A DNA stretch of 64,000 bases from positions 4,104,324 through 4,168,323 of the forward strand of contig NZ_ALVU02000001.1 of assembly GCF_000332075.2 (NCBI RefSeq), written 5' to 3'. Positions 56,852 through 64,000 of the stretch are shown piece by piece (the stretch's first letter is position 1; each line of letters starts with the position of its first letter). The translations under genes were made by a program, and so were the position numbers. This DNA comes from Synechocystis sp. PCC 7509 (lineage in GTDB: Bacteria; Cyanobacteriota; Cyanobacteriia; Cyanobacteriales; Chroococcidiopsidaceae). The notes under the pieces were generated by a model. That model saw only the letters and a program-made list of their open reading frames with translations. It searched no databases and was not told the origin of the DNA.

Positions 56852-56890
56852 AATCTGTACCCAAAATAATTAGTTTTACAGGTAAAAATA

Positions 56891-58333
56891 ATGGTGAAGG
56901 AATTAGTTGCAAGTCCGAAAGAGCGTGCAGTTTCAGGTTTGCGATCGCAATGTTTGGCTTTTCCCGAAATTATTGCTCAATCTGTTGCCAATATTGCCCC
57001 TACAGCTACGCCGACGGTCAATTTGGGCTTGGTATACGCCAGCGCCGGTAATGGCACTTGGTTAACTTATGTAATTGCCACCATTGGGTTAGTATTTGTG
57101 GGAATGAATATCAACCAATTTGCGCGACGTTCTGCTTCTCCTGGTTCATTATATGCCTACATTGCCAAAGGATTAGGGGCAACGGTGGGAGTAATATCAG
57201 GCTGGAGTTTGGTACTTGCTTACCTCTTTACAGCAATGGCGGTTTTGTGCGGTTTTGCCAATTATACAAATGTTTTAGTTAGTGCTTTGGGTATTCAGTT
57301 TGCACCAATGTTTCTGTATGCAATTTGTGCGGGAATTGCTTGGTACTGTGCTTATAAAGATATTCAACTATCAACAATTTTGATGCTGGCGATTGAAGCT
57401 TTGTCTGTAGGGATAATTTTACTATTGGCGGTGGTAATTTTATTTAAACAAAACTTTGCTGTCGATATGTCTCAGTTATCGCTGCAAAACGTTAAACCAG
57501 AAGGGTTACAACTAGGTTTAGTCTTGGCAATATTTAGTTACGTCGGGTTTGAAAGTGCTACAGCGTTGGGAGATGAGGCAAAAAAGCCTTTGCAATTTAT
57601 CCCCCGCGCGGTGATTTTAAGTACGGTGCTATCGGGCTTATTTTTTATCCTGCTTTCTTACGTTGAAGTGTTAGGCTTTCAAGGATCTGCTACACCTCTT
57701 AATCAAAGTAGCGCCCCTTTAAATGACCTAGCAAGCGGTGTAGGGGTGGGATTTTTTGGGTTATTAATTACAGTAGCGGCGATCGTTAGTCTTTTTGGTT
57801 GCACTCTTGCCAGTATCAATGCGGGAGCAAGAATTTTGTTTACGATGGCACGACATGGGATATTTCATGCTTCCATTGGCAAGGCACACGATGCTAATGG
57901 TACGCCTCATATAGCAGTTACCATGTCATCGCTATTTGTGTTTCTTGTCCCAGCTTCGATGTCATTGTTTGGCTTAAAAATCTTAGATGTGTATGGATAC
58001 TTAGGAACGATCGCAACTTACGGGTTTTTGGTAACTTATATTTTGATTTCCATTGCTGCACCGATGTACTTGTATCGGGAAGGAATACTTAAATTTATGG
58101 ATGTGGCGACTTCAGTTATTGCGGTTTTATTTATGTTAGTCCCCGTAGTAGGCAGTCTTTACCCCGTCCCAGCATCGCCTTTCAACGTTTTTCCTTACTT
58201 GTTTTTGATGTACCTTGTAGTAGGTGGCGGTTGGTTTATGATGTTGCGCCTACACTCGCCGGAAATTATTGAGAACATGGAATTAGAACTTGAGAAAATC
58301 CATACCAAGTTTAACGAGATGAAAAAAGTTTAA
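56891..58333 (+). CDS. APC-superfamily amino acid/amine permease
   Basis: 480 residues with about twelve hydrophobic segments. SVANIAPTATPTVNLGLVYA resembles the first-helix region of the APC fold, and FARRSASPGSLYAYIAKGLG the G-rich segment after it; FSYVGFESATALGDEAKKP is the helix-6 signature. By position it would import the substrate of the amine oxidase, though some relatives carry amino acids. A strong terminator follows. The ATG at 56891 is the natural start. Confidence 0.9.
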   Translation: MVKELVASPKERAVSGLRSQCLAFPEIIAQSVANIAPTATPTVNLGLVYASAGNGTWLTYVIATIGLVFVGMNINQFARRSASPGSLYAYIAKGLGATVGVISGWSLVLAYLFTAMAVLCGFANYTNVLVSALGIQFAPMFLYAICAGIAWYCAYKDIQLSTILMLAIEALSVGIILLLAVVILFKQNFAVDMSQLSLQNVKPEGLQLGLVLAIFSYVGFESATALGDEAKKPLQFIPRAVILSTVLSGLFFILLSYVEVLGFQGSATPLNQSSAPLNDLASGVGVGFFGLLITVAAIVSLFGCTLASINAGARILFTMARHGIFHASIGKAHDANGTPHIAVTMSSLFVFLVPASMSLFGLKILDVYGYLGTIATYGFLVTYILISIAAPMYLYREGILKFMDVATSVIAVLFMLVPVVGSLYPVPASPFNVFPYLFLMYLVVGGGWFMMLRLHSPEIIENMELELEKIHTKFNEMKKV

Positions 58334-58335
58334 AA

Positions 58336-58365
58336 AAACATCCTTCTTCCACAAGAAGGATGTTT
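58336..58365 (+). terminator. Strong terminator after the permease
   Basis: AAACATCCTTCTT (58336-58348) pairs perfectly with AAGAAGGATGTTT (58353-58365) around CCAC. Confidence 0.88.
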
Positions 58366-58423
58366 CGTAGGGTGGGGAATTGCTAAATTGGCAACCAATA
58401 ATAGAGTAAAAATTATTAAGGTT

Positions 58424-58681
58424 ATGGCATCATCTACACCATTGCAAGGCACAGAATTAGTTGACTGTGCGAGAGCTAATGCTAAACAGGGAATTGCAAT
58501 AGCAGCGCTACAATGTGGCTATGGTGACGATCTCAACACTTTTTCTGCCCACCTTAAGGCCGCTTGTGAGCAAATGAATTTGCAAGTTAAAGAATTAAGT
58601 GAATTGATTACCGACCAAGATATAATTCTGCAAATTGGTACGGGAGAAGTAGTCGCGCCAGATACTGCTTCGGAACTGTAG
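58424..58681 (+). CDS. Small conserved-looking hypothetical protein
   Basis: The ATG at 58424 gives MASSTPLQGTELVDCARANA, 85 residues; a start at 58388 is possible but would begin at a TTG. The sequence is alpha/beta-like and mildly acidic, with no membrane segment or motif I know. Only its own short transcript seems plausible, since a strong terminator precedes it. Confidence 0.6.
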   Translation: MASSTPLQGTELVDCARANAKQGIAIAALQCGYGDDLNTFSAHLKAACEQMNLQVKELSELITDQDIILQIGTGEVVAPDTASEL

Positions 58682-58834
58682 GTATTGGCATTGTTGAAGG
58701 TGTGAAAGAGGGAGACAAGGAAAAATTTTATATAAATAATCAAGGTTTATGTAACTGAGTTGTAGGGATGAGTAGATAGTTAAGGCGATCGCATTTCACC
58801 CTAAAATCAACTTTGGACTTGTTGTTACTAACCT

Positions 58835-59710
58835 GTGAAAACTGATACCCTTTTCTATTATTTATTTCAAGAATTTCCTAGTATATTTTTTGAATTAATT
58901 GGTCAATCAGCCTCTGTTGCTGACGATTATCGATTTACATCTATCGAACTAAAACAAGTTGCCTTTCGCTTAGATGGACTTTTTTTGCCGCCACTAGACA
59001 AGCCAAATTTACCAATTTATTTTGTCGAGGTGCAGTTTCAGCTAGACGAAACCTTTTACTATCGCCTATTTGCCGAAATCTTCTTATATTTGTATCAATA
59101 CAAAGTTGTGAATAATTGGCAGGCGATTGTAGTTTATCCTCGGCGGAGTGTTGAATCGGTGCAACCTGTACCTTATCAATTTCTTTTAGATAGCGATCGT
59201 ATCCGTAGAGTGTATTTAGACGAACTACAGGCAAATCAATCGCTTGGGGTGGGAATTGTCCAGCTAGTAATAGAAAGCAACAAAAAAGCTCCAGCGAAAG
59301 CCATAAACCTAATTTCGCAAGCAAGGCAACAAGTAACAAATGAACAACTTCAACAGCAAATCTTAGAATTTATAGAGACAATAGTAATATACAAATTTCC
59401 TAATCTCAATCGTCAGGAGGTAGAAGCAATGTTAGGGTTAGACCTGATTAAAAACACTAGAGTTTACCAAGAAGCACAAGAGGAAGGCAAGTTAGCAGGC
59501 AAACTAGAAGGCAAACTAGAAGGCAAACTAGAAGGCAAGCTAGAAGGCAAGCTAGAAGGCAAGCTAGAAGGCAAGCTAGAAGGCAAACTAGAAGGCAAAC
59601 TAGAAACCGTACCCCGATTTTTAAAAATAGGGTTGAGCCTAGAACAAGTAGCAGAAGCACTCGATTTAGATATTGAAGTTGTCAGACAAGCTGCATCAGA
59701 GCAAAAGTAA
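58835..59710 (+). CDS. DUF2887/Rpn-type PD-(D/E)xK nuclease-like protein with GKLE repeats
   Basis: 291 residues from a GTG start. The N-terminal part (FYYLFQEFPSIFFELIG, FRLDGLFLPP, YFVEVQFQ) carries the D...ExQ-like nuclease core of cyanobacterial Rpn/DUF2887 proteins, in which the classical Lys is replaced. After ANN-free helices comes GKLA plus nine GKLE units (about residues 218-257), a charged amphipathic stretch. The tail GLSLEQVAEALDLDIEVVRQ is a helix-turn-helix-like piece. Such proteins are linked to DNA breakage or recombination and copied in numbers in cyanobacteria. Real activity uncertain. Confidence 0.8.
   Translation: MKTDTLFYYLFQEFPSIFFELIGQSASVADDYRFTSIELKQVAFRLDGLFLPPLDKPNLPIYFVEVQFQLDETFYYRLFAEIFLYLYQYKVVNNWQAIVVYPRRSVESVQPVPYQFLLDSDRIRRVYLDELQANQSLGVGIVQLVIESNKKAPAKAINLISQARQQVTNEQLQQQILEFIETIVIYKFPNLNRQEVEAMLGLDLIKNTRVYQEAQEEGKLAGKLEGKLEGKLEGKLEGKLEGKLEGKLEGKLEGKLETVPRFLKIGLSLEQVAEALDLDIEVVRQAASEQK
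59498..59605 (+). repeat. 12-bp tandem repeat, nine units, inside the DUF2887 gene
   Basis: Nine GGCAA(A/G)CTAGAA units; units 1-3 and 8-9 have A and units 4-7 have G at the sixth base. Twelve bases is four codons, so copy-number change preserves the frame. Confidence 0.95.
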
Positions 59711-59794
59711 GTTAAATCGATCGCTCTTGCTTATACTTGTTTTATCCAGTCAAATCCTGCAAGTATAGATTCAGCAGTTATACGGGGACATTTT

Positions 59795-60226
59795 ATGGAT
59801 AAATATATGTTAAGTGCGATCGCTCAAGCAAAGCAAGGATTAATGGAAGGCGGTATTCCTATAGGTTCGGTGCTAGTTAAGGATGGCGTAATTATCGGAC
59901 AAGGGCATAATAAACGAGTCCAAGATGGCGATCCGGTTACTCATGCAGAGATCGATTGTCTGCGGAATGCGGGTAGAATTGGCTCTTATCGAGGGACAAC
60001 TTTATACTCCACTTTGATGCCTTGCTATCTCTGCGCTGGAGCGGTGGTGCAGTTTGGCATTAAAAAAGTTATCGCTGGAGAATCGCAGACTTTCCCCGGT
60101 GCAGAAGACTTTATGAAGTCTCACGGAGTGGAAGTTATCGATCTAAATTTGGCTGAATGCAAGCAGTTGATGAGTGAGTTTATTCATAATCATCCCCAAT
60201 TGTGGAATGAAGACATCGGAATGTAG
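59795..60226 (+). CDS. Nucleoside/cytosine deaminase family protein
   Basis: 143 residues. HAEIDCL (H and catalytic E) and PCYLCAGAVV give the zinc triad of the cytidine deaminase-like family; the length and GGIPIGSVLVKDG fit cytosine/guanine deaminase or a tRNA adenosine deaminase-like clade. The absence of an RNA-binding tail favours a free-base or nucleoside substrate. TAG at 60224-60226 lies in the following palindrome. Confidence 0.9.
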   Translation: MDKYMLSAIAQAKQGLMEGGIPIGSVLVKDGVIIGQGHNKRVQDGDPVTHAEIDCLRNAGRIGSYRGTTLYSTLMPCYLCAGAVVQFGIKKVIAGESQTFPGAEDFMKSHGVEVIDLNLAECKQLMSEFIHNHPQLWNEDIGM

Positions 60227-60248
60227 AGACGTTGCGGTGCAACGTCTC
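60226..60248 (+). terminator. GAGACGTTGC-type hairpin after the deaminase
   Basis: GAGACGTTGC (60226-60235) pairs perfectly with GCAACGTCTC (60239-60248) around GGT; the upstream TAG stop begins two bases earlier. Family of the hairpins at 31.76 and 56.8 kb. Confidence 0.8.
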
Positions 60249-60322
60249 CTCTAGTAATCGCCACACATCTAAGAGAAATTTATTTAAAATTAGCAATAGC
60301 GCAGCGCTAAGAATGATCGCAC

Positions 60323-61696
60323 TTAAACTAAAACAGGCTTTTCTTGTTTCTTTAATTGCGTAACTACCATTTGCATATTTGCTGGCGGCGCGACAGTCAA
60401 CCCGCGCCTTGTTGGTTTAATTGGACGATTATTTACTAACTTCAATTCGCAGCTAGTCAAAATAGTCGCCAGTGCCAACTTCATCTCAAACATGGCAAAG
60501 GCTGCACCAATACATCTACGGTTACTCCCCCCAAAAGGTAAGTATTCGTAAGGTGAAAATTGCCTTTCTAAAAAGCGCTCCGGTTTAAACTTTTTCGGTT
60601 CAGGATAAATATCTTCTCTCTGGTGGGTGAGATAAGTAGAAACTAATAACAATGTACCGGGTTCAAATTGGTAGCCCATAATTTCCATCGGTACTTTTAC
60701 CACTCGCGGAAAGGGAGTTATCGCAATAGGATAGATCCGCAATGTCTCGCAGCAAACCGCATTCAAATAAGGCAAACGTGCAATATCGCTAAAATTAGAA
60801 CCCGCAGGTAAAGTTTTAAGTTCGTTTAGTAGTTTTTCTTTAACTTCGGGTAACGAATCAATCCAATACAACGCCCAAGATAAGGCGGAGGCAGTGGTTT
60901 CGTGTCCGGCAAATAGTAATGTTATTAATTCGTCTCGCAATTCTTCATCAGTCATTGCTTCCCCTTGTTCATCTCGCGCCGCTAAAAGTAAACTGAGAAT
61001 GTCATCGCGGTTAGGATCGTTCTGCTGTCTTCTTTCTCTAATTTCTGTTATCAGTAGACTATCAATTTGCTGTTTGAGACGTAAAAAACGCCCCCAAGGA
61101 CTCCAAGCACCCCAGTCTTTTTGTAATGAAGTAAAAAATAGCAATAACGAACTTACGGGAGATCCCACCGAATCTAACATAGTTGTTAAAACTTGCCTCA
61201 ATTGGTTAAATCGTTCTCCTTCATGGATACCAAAAACAGCGTTAAGAATCACTTGCAAAGATATTTCTTGCATTGACGATCGCACCTTAAAGGCTTTTCC
61301 TACCTGCCACTGACTAATTACTTGTTCTGTAACGTTATGAATTAACTCCCCATAAGTGCGTAAGCGATCGCCATGAAAGGGCGGCATTAATAATTTTCGC
61401 TGCCGTTGATGTTTTTCTCCTCCTAGCAAAATCATTGAGTGTTCGCCTAATAGTGGCAACAATATATCGTTGGCGCTATTTGTATCAAATAATTCTGCGT
61501 TTGCGGTGAATATTTGTTCTATCGCTTGGGGATTAGTGAAATAGACAACTAAAGGCGATATATTTTTGGAAATTGTAAAACTTTCTCCATATTTTGCCGC
61601 CCGTTCTTCAAGCACTTTAAACGGATTAAAAATCCACTTAATTGTACTGATCCTCCGCATTAAAACTGAATTACTTGGGCCATCTGGAATTGTCAT
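60323..61696 (-). CDS. Cytochrome P450
   Basis: 457 residues. Heme-ligand loop FGGSNRRCIGAAFAMFEMKL, ExxR in CETLRIYP, and I-helix AGHETTASAL; the N-terminus has no membrane anchor, so it is a soluble bacterial P450 that takes electrons from ferredoxin. The substrate (fatty acid, terpene or sterol-like) is unknown. Upstream lies a 252-bp region with a promoter and hairpin on the other strand. Confidence 0.95.
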   Translation of the reverse strand: MTIPDGPSNSVLMRRISTIKWIFNPFKVLEERAAKYGESFTISKNISPLVVYFTNPQAIEQIFTANAELFDTNSANDILLPLLGEHSMILLGGEKHQRQRKLLMPPFHGDRLRTYGELIHNVTEQVISQWQVGKAFKVRSSMQEISLQVILNAVFGIHEGERFNQLRQVLTTMLDSVGSPVSSLLLFFTSLQKDWGAWSPWGRFLRLKQQIDSLLITEIRERRQQNDPNRDDILSLLLAARDEQGEAMTDEELRDELITLLFAGHETTASALSWALYWIDSLPEVKEKLLNELKTLPAGSNFSDIARLPYLNAVCCETLRIYPIAITPFPRVVKVPMEIMGYQFEPGTLLLVSTYLTHQREDIYPEPKKFKPERFLERQFSPYEYLPFGGSNRRCIGAAFAMFEMKLALATILTSCELKLVNNRPIKPTRRGLTVAPPANMQMVVTQLKKQEKPVLV

Positions 61697-61829
61697 AGTT
61701 TTTATCTTTAAATTTTTAGGTTGATTACTACTTTGTTAAGCTTTTGCTAATTTTAACTTTGCCGATCAGTTCCACTTTTGTACTTATCAAATACCTCTTT
61801 TAGTTAAGCAATTCTTATTAATAAAACTC

Positions 61830-61859
61830 TTGACTTTTGTTAAACAAATATCGTATTAT
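61830..61859 (+). promoter_or_regulatory. Sigma70-type promoter between P450 and ribokinase genes
   Basis: TTGACT (61830-61835), an 18-base spacer and TATTAT (61854-61859) form a good promoter on the plus strand, which has no annotated gene before 62930. Transcription would run into the 3' end of the minus-strand ribokinase gene. Confidence 0.55.
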
Positions 61860-61909
61860 GAGATTGTATTGATCTAACTAAATGCTTGTTAAGAGCAGGT
61901 GAGTTAGGT

Positions 61910-61935
61910 GCGTGACGGACAATAGTCCGTTGCGC
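61910..61935. other. Long hairpin downstream of ribokinase; possible small RNA end
   Basis: GCGTGACGGAC (61910-61920) pairs with GTCCGTTGCGC (61925-61935), with G-T pairs, around AATA. It could be the ribokinase terminator (minus strand, no U run) or part of a small RNA from the plus-strand promoter at 61830. Confidence 0.5.
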
Positions 61936-61948
61936 GGGATGAGTTAAT

Positions 61949-62899
61949 TTAGAAGTTATTTTTAATTGCTCCTCTTGCTTGTAAAAAATCAATTAAAACA
62001 TCTTTAGTGGGCATAGATGACTGCGTCCCCGACGTTGTTGATGCGATCGCCCCAGCAGCCGCGCCCCAAACCACTGCTTGTCGTAATGGTAGCCCTTCGA
62101 CTATTGCCGCCGCTAAACCGCCATTAAAAGCATCTCCCGCCGCTACGGTGTCTACCGTTTCCACCGGGAAAGCTGGAACAAAAAATGTTTCCTCCTTAGT
62201 GGTACAAATTACTCCTTTTACTCCTAGTTTAGCGATCGCGCATCCAACACCGCGCTGCAATAAAATATGGGTGGCTTTAGTTGCCGATTCTATATCAATT
62301 ACAGGAAATCCTACTAACGAACCGATTTCTGTTTGATTGGGCGTAATAATATCAACTAACGGGTAAAGTTCGGCAGGGATATCTTTTAAAACTGGTGCAG
62401 GATCGAGAATTACTTTTACTCCCAAACGTTTAGCAGCTTGGGCAGCTAATAGAATAGTTGGCAAGGGAACTTCAAACTGCATTAGCAAAACCCGACAATT
62501 GGGTAGTAAGCTAATTAAGTTTTCTACATCGATGCTATCTACACGCCCATTAGCACCAGGAATAACAATAATTTGATTTTCCCCCGCATCATCAACACTT
62601 ATTAGCGCTACGCCACTACTAATATTTTCATCTATAAATACATTTTCTGTATTTACTCCTACAGATTGCAGAGTTTCAAGTAATTGGTTGCCAAAACTAT
62701 CGTTACCGACACGCCCTACCATGTAAGTATCAATTCCTAGCCGCGCCATTGCTACAGCTTGATTTGCGCCTTTACCACCAGGTAGAGTAAAAAATTCGTG
62801 TCCTAGTAAAGTTTCACCAGGTACGGGTAATTTTGGCGTTTTAGCAACTAAATCCATATTAATGCTGCCAAAGGCGATCGCGCAGGGGTTATTGCTCAT
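61949..62899 (-). CDS. Ribokinase-family sugar kinase
   Basis: 316 residues, PfkB fold. GGKGANQAVAMARLG, PGANGRVDS, VILDPAP and DTVAAGDAFNGGLAAA (catalytic Asp) are the ribokinase signatures. It phosphorylates ribose at O5; a related deoxyribose or other furanose cannot be excluded. It is divergent from the APH-family kinase gene 30 bases away. Confidence 0.92.
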   Translation of the reverse strand: MSNNPCAIAFGSINMDLVAKTPKLPVPGETLLGHEFFTLPGGKGANQAVAMARLGIDTYMVGRVGNDSFGNQLLETLQSVGVNTENVFIDENISSGVALISVDDAGENQIIVIPGANGRVDSIDVENLISLLPNCRVLLMQFEVPLPTILLAAQAAKRLGVKVILDPAPVLKDIPAELYPLVDIITPNQTEIGSLVGFPVIDIESATKATHILLQRGVGCAIAKLGVKGVICTTKEETFFVPAFPVETVDTVAAGDAFNGGLAAAIVEGLPLRQAVVWGAAAGAIASTTSGTQSSMPTKDVLIDFLQARGAIKNNF

Positions 62900-62929
62900 A
62901 GTTATTTAATTATTAATCAAGTTAATTGT

Positions 62930-63910
62930 ATGTCTTCTAAGTTTATTACTGTAATTCATTCAATTCCTTCTAGTGGAGCATTAGAACAAAGTGTATTATG
63001 CCATTATCAAATTGACAAACTTCAAAGCTGCCGATTACTTAAACGAGGACTGAATGACACTTACTTAATAGAGACAGAACAAAAGCAATATATCTTGCGA
63101 GTTTATCGCCATAGTTGGAGAACTAAAGAAGAAATTGATTTTGAACTAGAACTATTGAACTTTTTATATAAAGCTAATGTAGCGGTTTCTTATCCACTTG
63201 AAAAAAGAACAGGTGGTTTTATAACGGCAATTGCTGCTCCTGAAGGGACTCGTTATACTGCTTTATTTTCTTATGCTCCTGGTAAAGTAGTAGATAAAAA
63301 AATAAATAGCGAACAAAGCCGCAAGTTAGGAGAAACCGTTGCAACTATTCACCAAGCTACGGACAACTTTAAGAGTAGTTTTAACCGCCCTGAATTGAAT
63401 AGCGAATATTTATTAGATTCTTCTATAAATGCGATCGCACCCTTATATAAACATAGAAAAAATGACATTGATTACTTATACAAACAAGCTGAAAACCTTA
63501 AAAATAATTTAATAGCATTAGACTTACCAAACTGTTCACCTTTTTATGGGATCTGTATAGGCGATGTTCATGCAGGAAACACTCACTTTAATCAACTAAA
63601 TCAACCAACATTATTTGACTTCGATCAATGCGGCTATGGCTGGAGAGTTTTTGATATTGGAAAGTTTATAAATACAGCAATTGTTTGGAAACTAGAAAGT
63701 AAAATTATAAGCTCATTTTTAGAGGGTTATCAAACAATTCGTCAATTAAATGAAATTGAACTTAGAGCAATTCCTATGTTTACTAAAATCGCTCACATTT
63801 GGGTAATGGGAATTAGTGCAAGTGTAGTTGGAGATGTTTTGCCTTACGGTTGGTTTACTGATGATTGGTTGGATAACAAGCTAGAGTTATTTAAGCAACT
63901 AAGTGATTGA
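62930..63910 (+). CDS. Aminoglycoside phosphotransferase (APH)-fold kinase
   Basis: 326 residues. GLNDTYLIETEQKQYILRVYR is the nucleotide-binding part, GICIGDVHAGNTHFNQ the catalytic HxxN-like loop (D-V-H-A-G-N), and FDFDQCGYGWRVFDIGKF the metal-binding Asp. The family includes homoserine kinase II, choline and antibiotic kinases, and specificity cannot be told. No resistance role is implied. A minus-strand gene ends 4 bases behind it. Confidence 0.85.
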   Translation: MSSKFITVIHSIPSSGALEQSVLCHYQIDKLQSCRLLKRGLNDTYLIETEQKQYILRVYRHSWRTKEEIDFELELLNFLYKANVAVSYPLEKRTGGFITAIAAPEGTRYTALFSYAPGKVVDKKINSEQSRKLGETVATIHQATDNFKSSFNRPELNSEYLLDSSINAIAPLYKHRKNDIDYLYKQAENLKNNLIALDLPNCSPFYGICIGDVHAGNTHFNQLNQPTLFDFDQCGYGWRVFDIGKFINTAIVWKLESKIISSFLEGYQTIRQLNEIELRAIPMFTKIAHIWVMGISASVVGDVLPYGWFTDDWLDNKLELFKQLSD

Positions 63911-63913
63911 TAT

Positions 63914-64000
63914 TCAAACACTTATTACATCTTCATACACTTCTGTCATTGTGAGTTGTAAGTTCACCGAGTCCAAAATTACGCCATCATTTTTACCCAA
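63914..64000 (-). CDS. 3' end of an unidentified gene, cut by the window edge
   Basis: Minus-strand frame of 28 codons plus TGA (stop at 63914-63916) whose last residues read GKNDGVILDSVNLQLTMTEV and then YEDVISV. Open to the edge, convergent with the APH-family gene with a 3-base gap. The family was not recognised from so short a tail. Confidence 0.5.
   Translation of the reverse strand: MGKNDGVILDSVNLQLTMTEVYEDVISV

Noticed and set aside
59457-59660. 67-residue minus-strand frame made of LACLL/LVCLL repeats
   Set aside because: It is the reverse reading of the 12-bp tandem repeat in the DUF2887 gene.

Overview
The window comes from a cyanobacterium. It encodes the photosystem I subunit PsaD, a DICT-domain sensor kinase, an IspG of the non-mevalonate isoprenoid pathway and cyanobacterial-type small proteins. 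The octamer GCGATCGC (HIP1, a cyanobacterial hallmark) occurs very often, both in genes and between them. I cannot name the genus from the sequence alone; a HIP1-rich lineage such as Chroococcidiopsis or Nostocales relatives would fit. Both window ends cut through genes: a beta-propeller/di-heme cytochrome on the left, and the last 28 codons of an unidentified minus-strand gene on the right.

Layout. 0-5.4 kb: YVTN/di-heme c-type cytochrome, PhzF-like protein, M28 peptidase and a zinc metallopeptidase. 5.6-22.6 kb: an alpha-glucan set consisting of a GH31 alpha-glucosidase, a GH65 phosphorylase fused to beta-phosphoglucomutase, an amylo-1,6-glucosidase-like protein and a GT4 glycosyltransferase. 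It is split by an accessory island at about 7.95-15.6 kb. The island holds a HEPN-like protein, an antitoxin/PIN pair, two DUF433/DUF5615 pairs, a RelE-like pair, an antitoxin-like/GIY-YIG fusion, an orphan protein with a macrodomain-like loop, and a deleted second copy of the 3' end of the GH31 gene. It is laced with a two-part repeat whose units are bounded by HIP1 sites. 23-28 kb: sensor kinase, psaD, trpE and a flippase-like membrane protein. 28.2-30.2 kb: an AT-rich, HIP1-free DNA methyltransferase followed by what looks like a decayed restriction endonuclease. 30.3-46.7 kb is mostly housekeeping: amidase, ilvC, an EF-G paralogue, a CtpA-type protease, ispG, an FAD oxidoreductase, a CobD-like enzyme, HU, an rRNA/tRNA methyltransferase, tRNA-Leu(CAG), murA, an agmatinase-family enzyme, a cysteine-free redoxin, pyrH and frr. 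46.7-54.7 kb: aldehyde dehydrogenase, response-regulator/histidine-kinase hybrid, ureB-ureC, a pentapeptide-repeat protein, a secreted small protein and an M20 amidohydrolase. 54.9-64 kb: copper amine oxidase with an APC permease, a DUF2887-type nuclease-like protein with a 12-bp tandem repeat, a nucleoside deaminase, a cytochrome P450, ribokinase and an APH-family kinase.

How the genes work together. The alpha-glucan enzymes would trim branched glucans and feed glucose phosphates into central metabolism. The amine oxidase/permease pair looks like an amine import and oxidation unit. pyrH-frr is a translation-linked overlapping pair. The most unusual material is the 8-15.6 kb island: its repeat family, the duplicated GH31 tail at a HIP1 junction, and several small genes apparently built against or into the repeats. 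Other notable points are a probable AUU start codon for murA, two redox proteins that have lost their catalytic cysteines, and palindromic hairpins that carry the stop codon of the gene in front of them.
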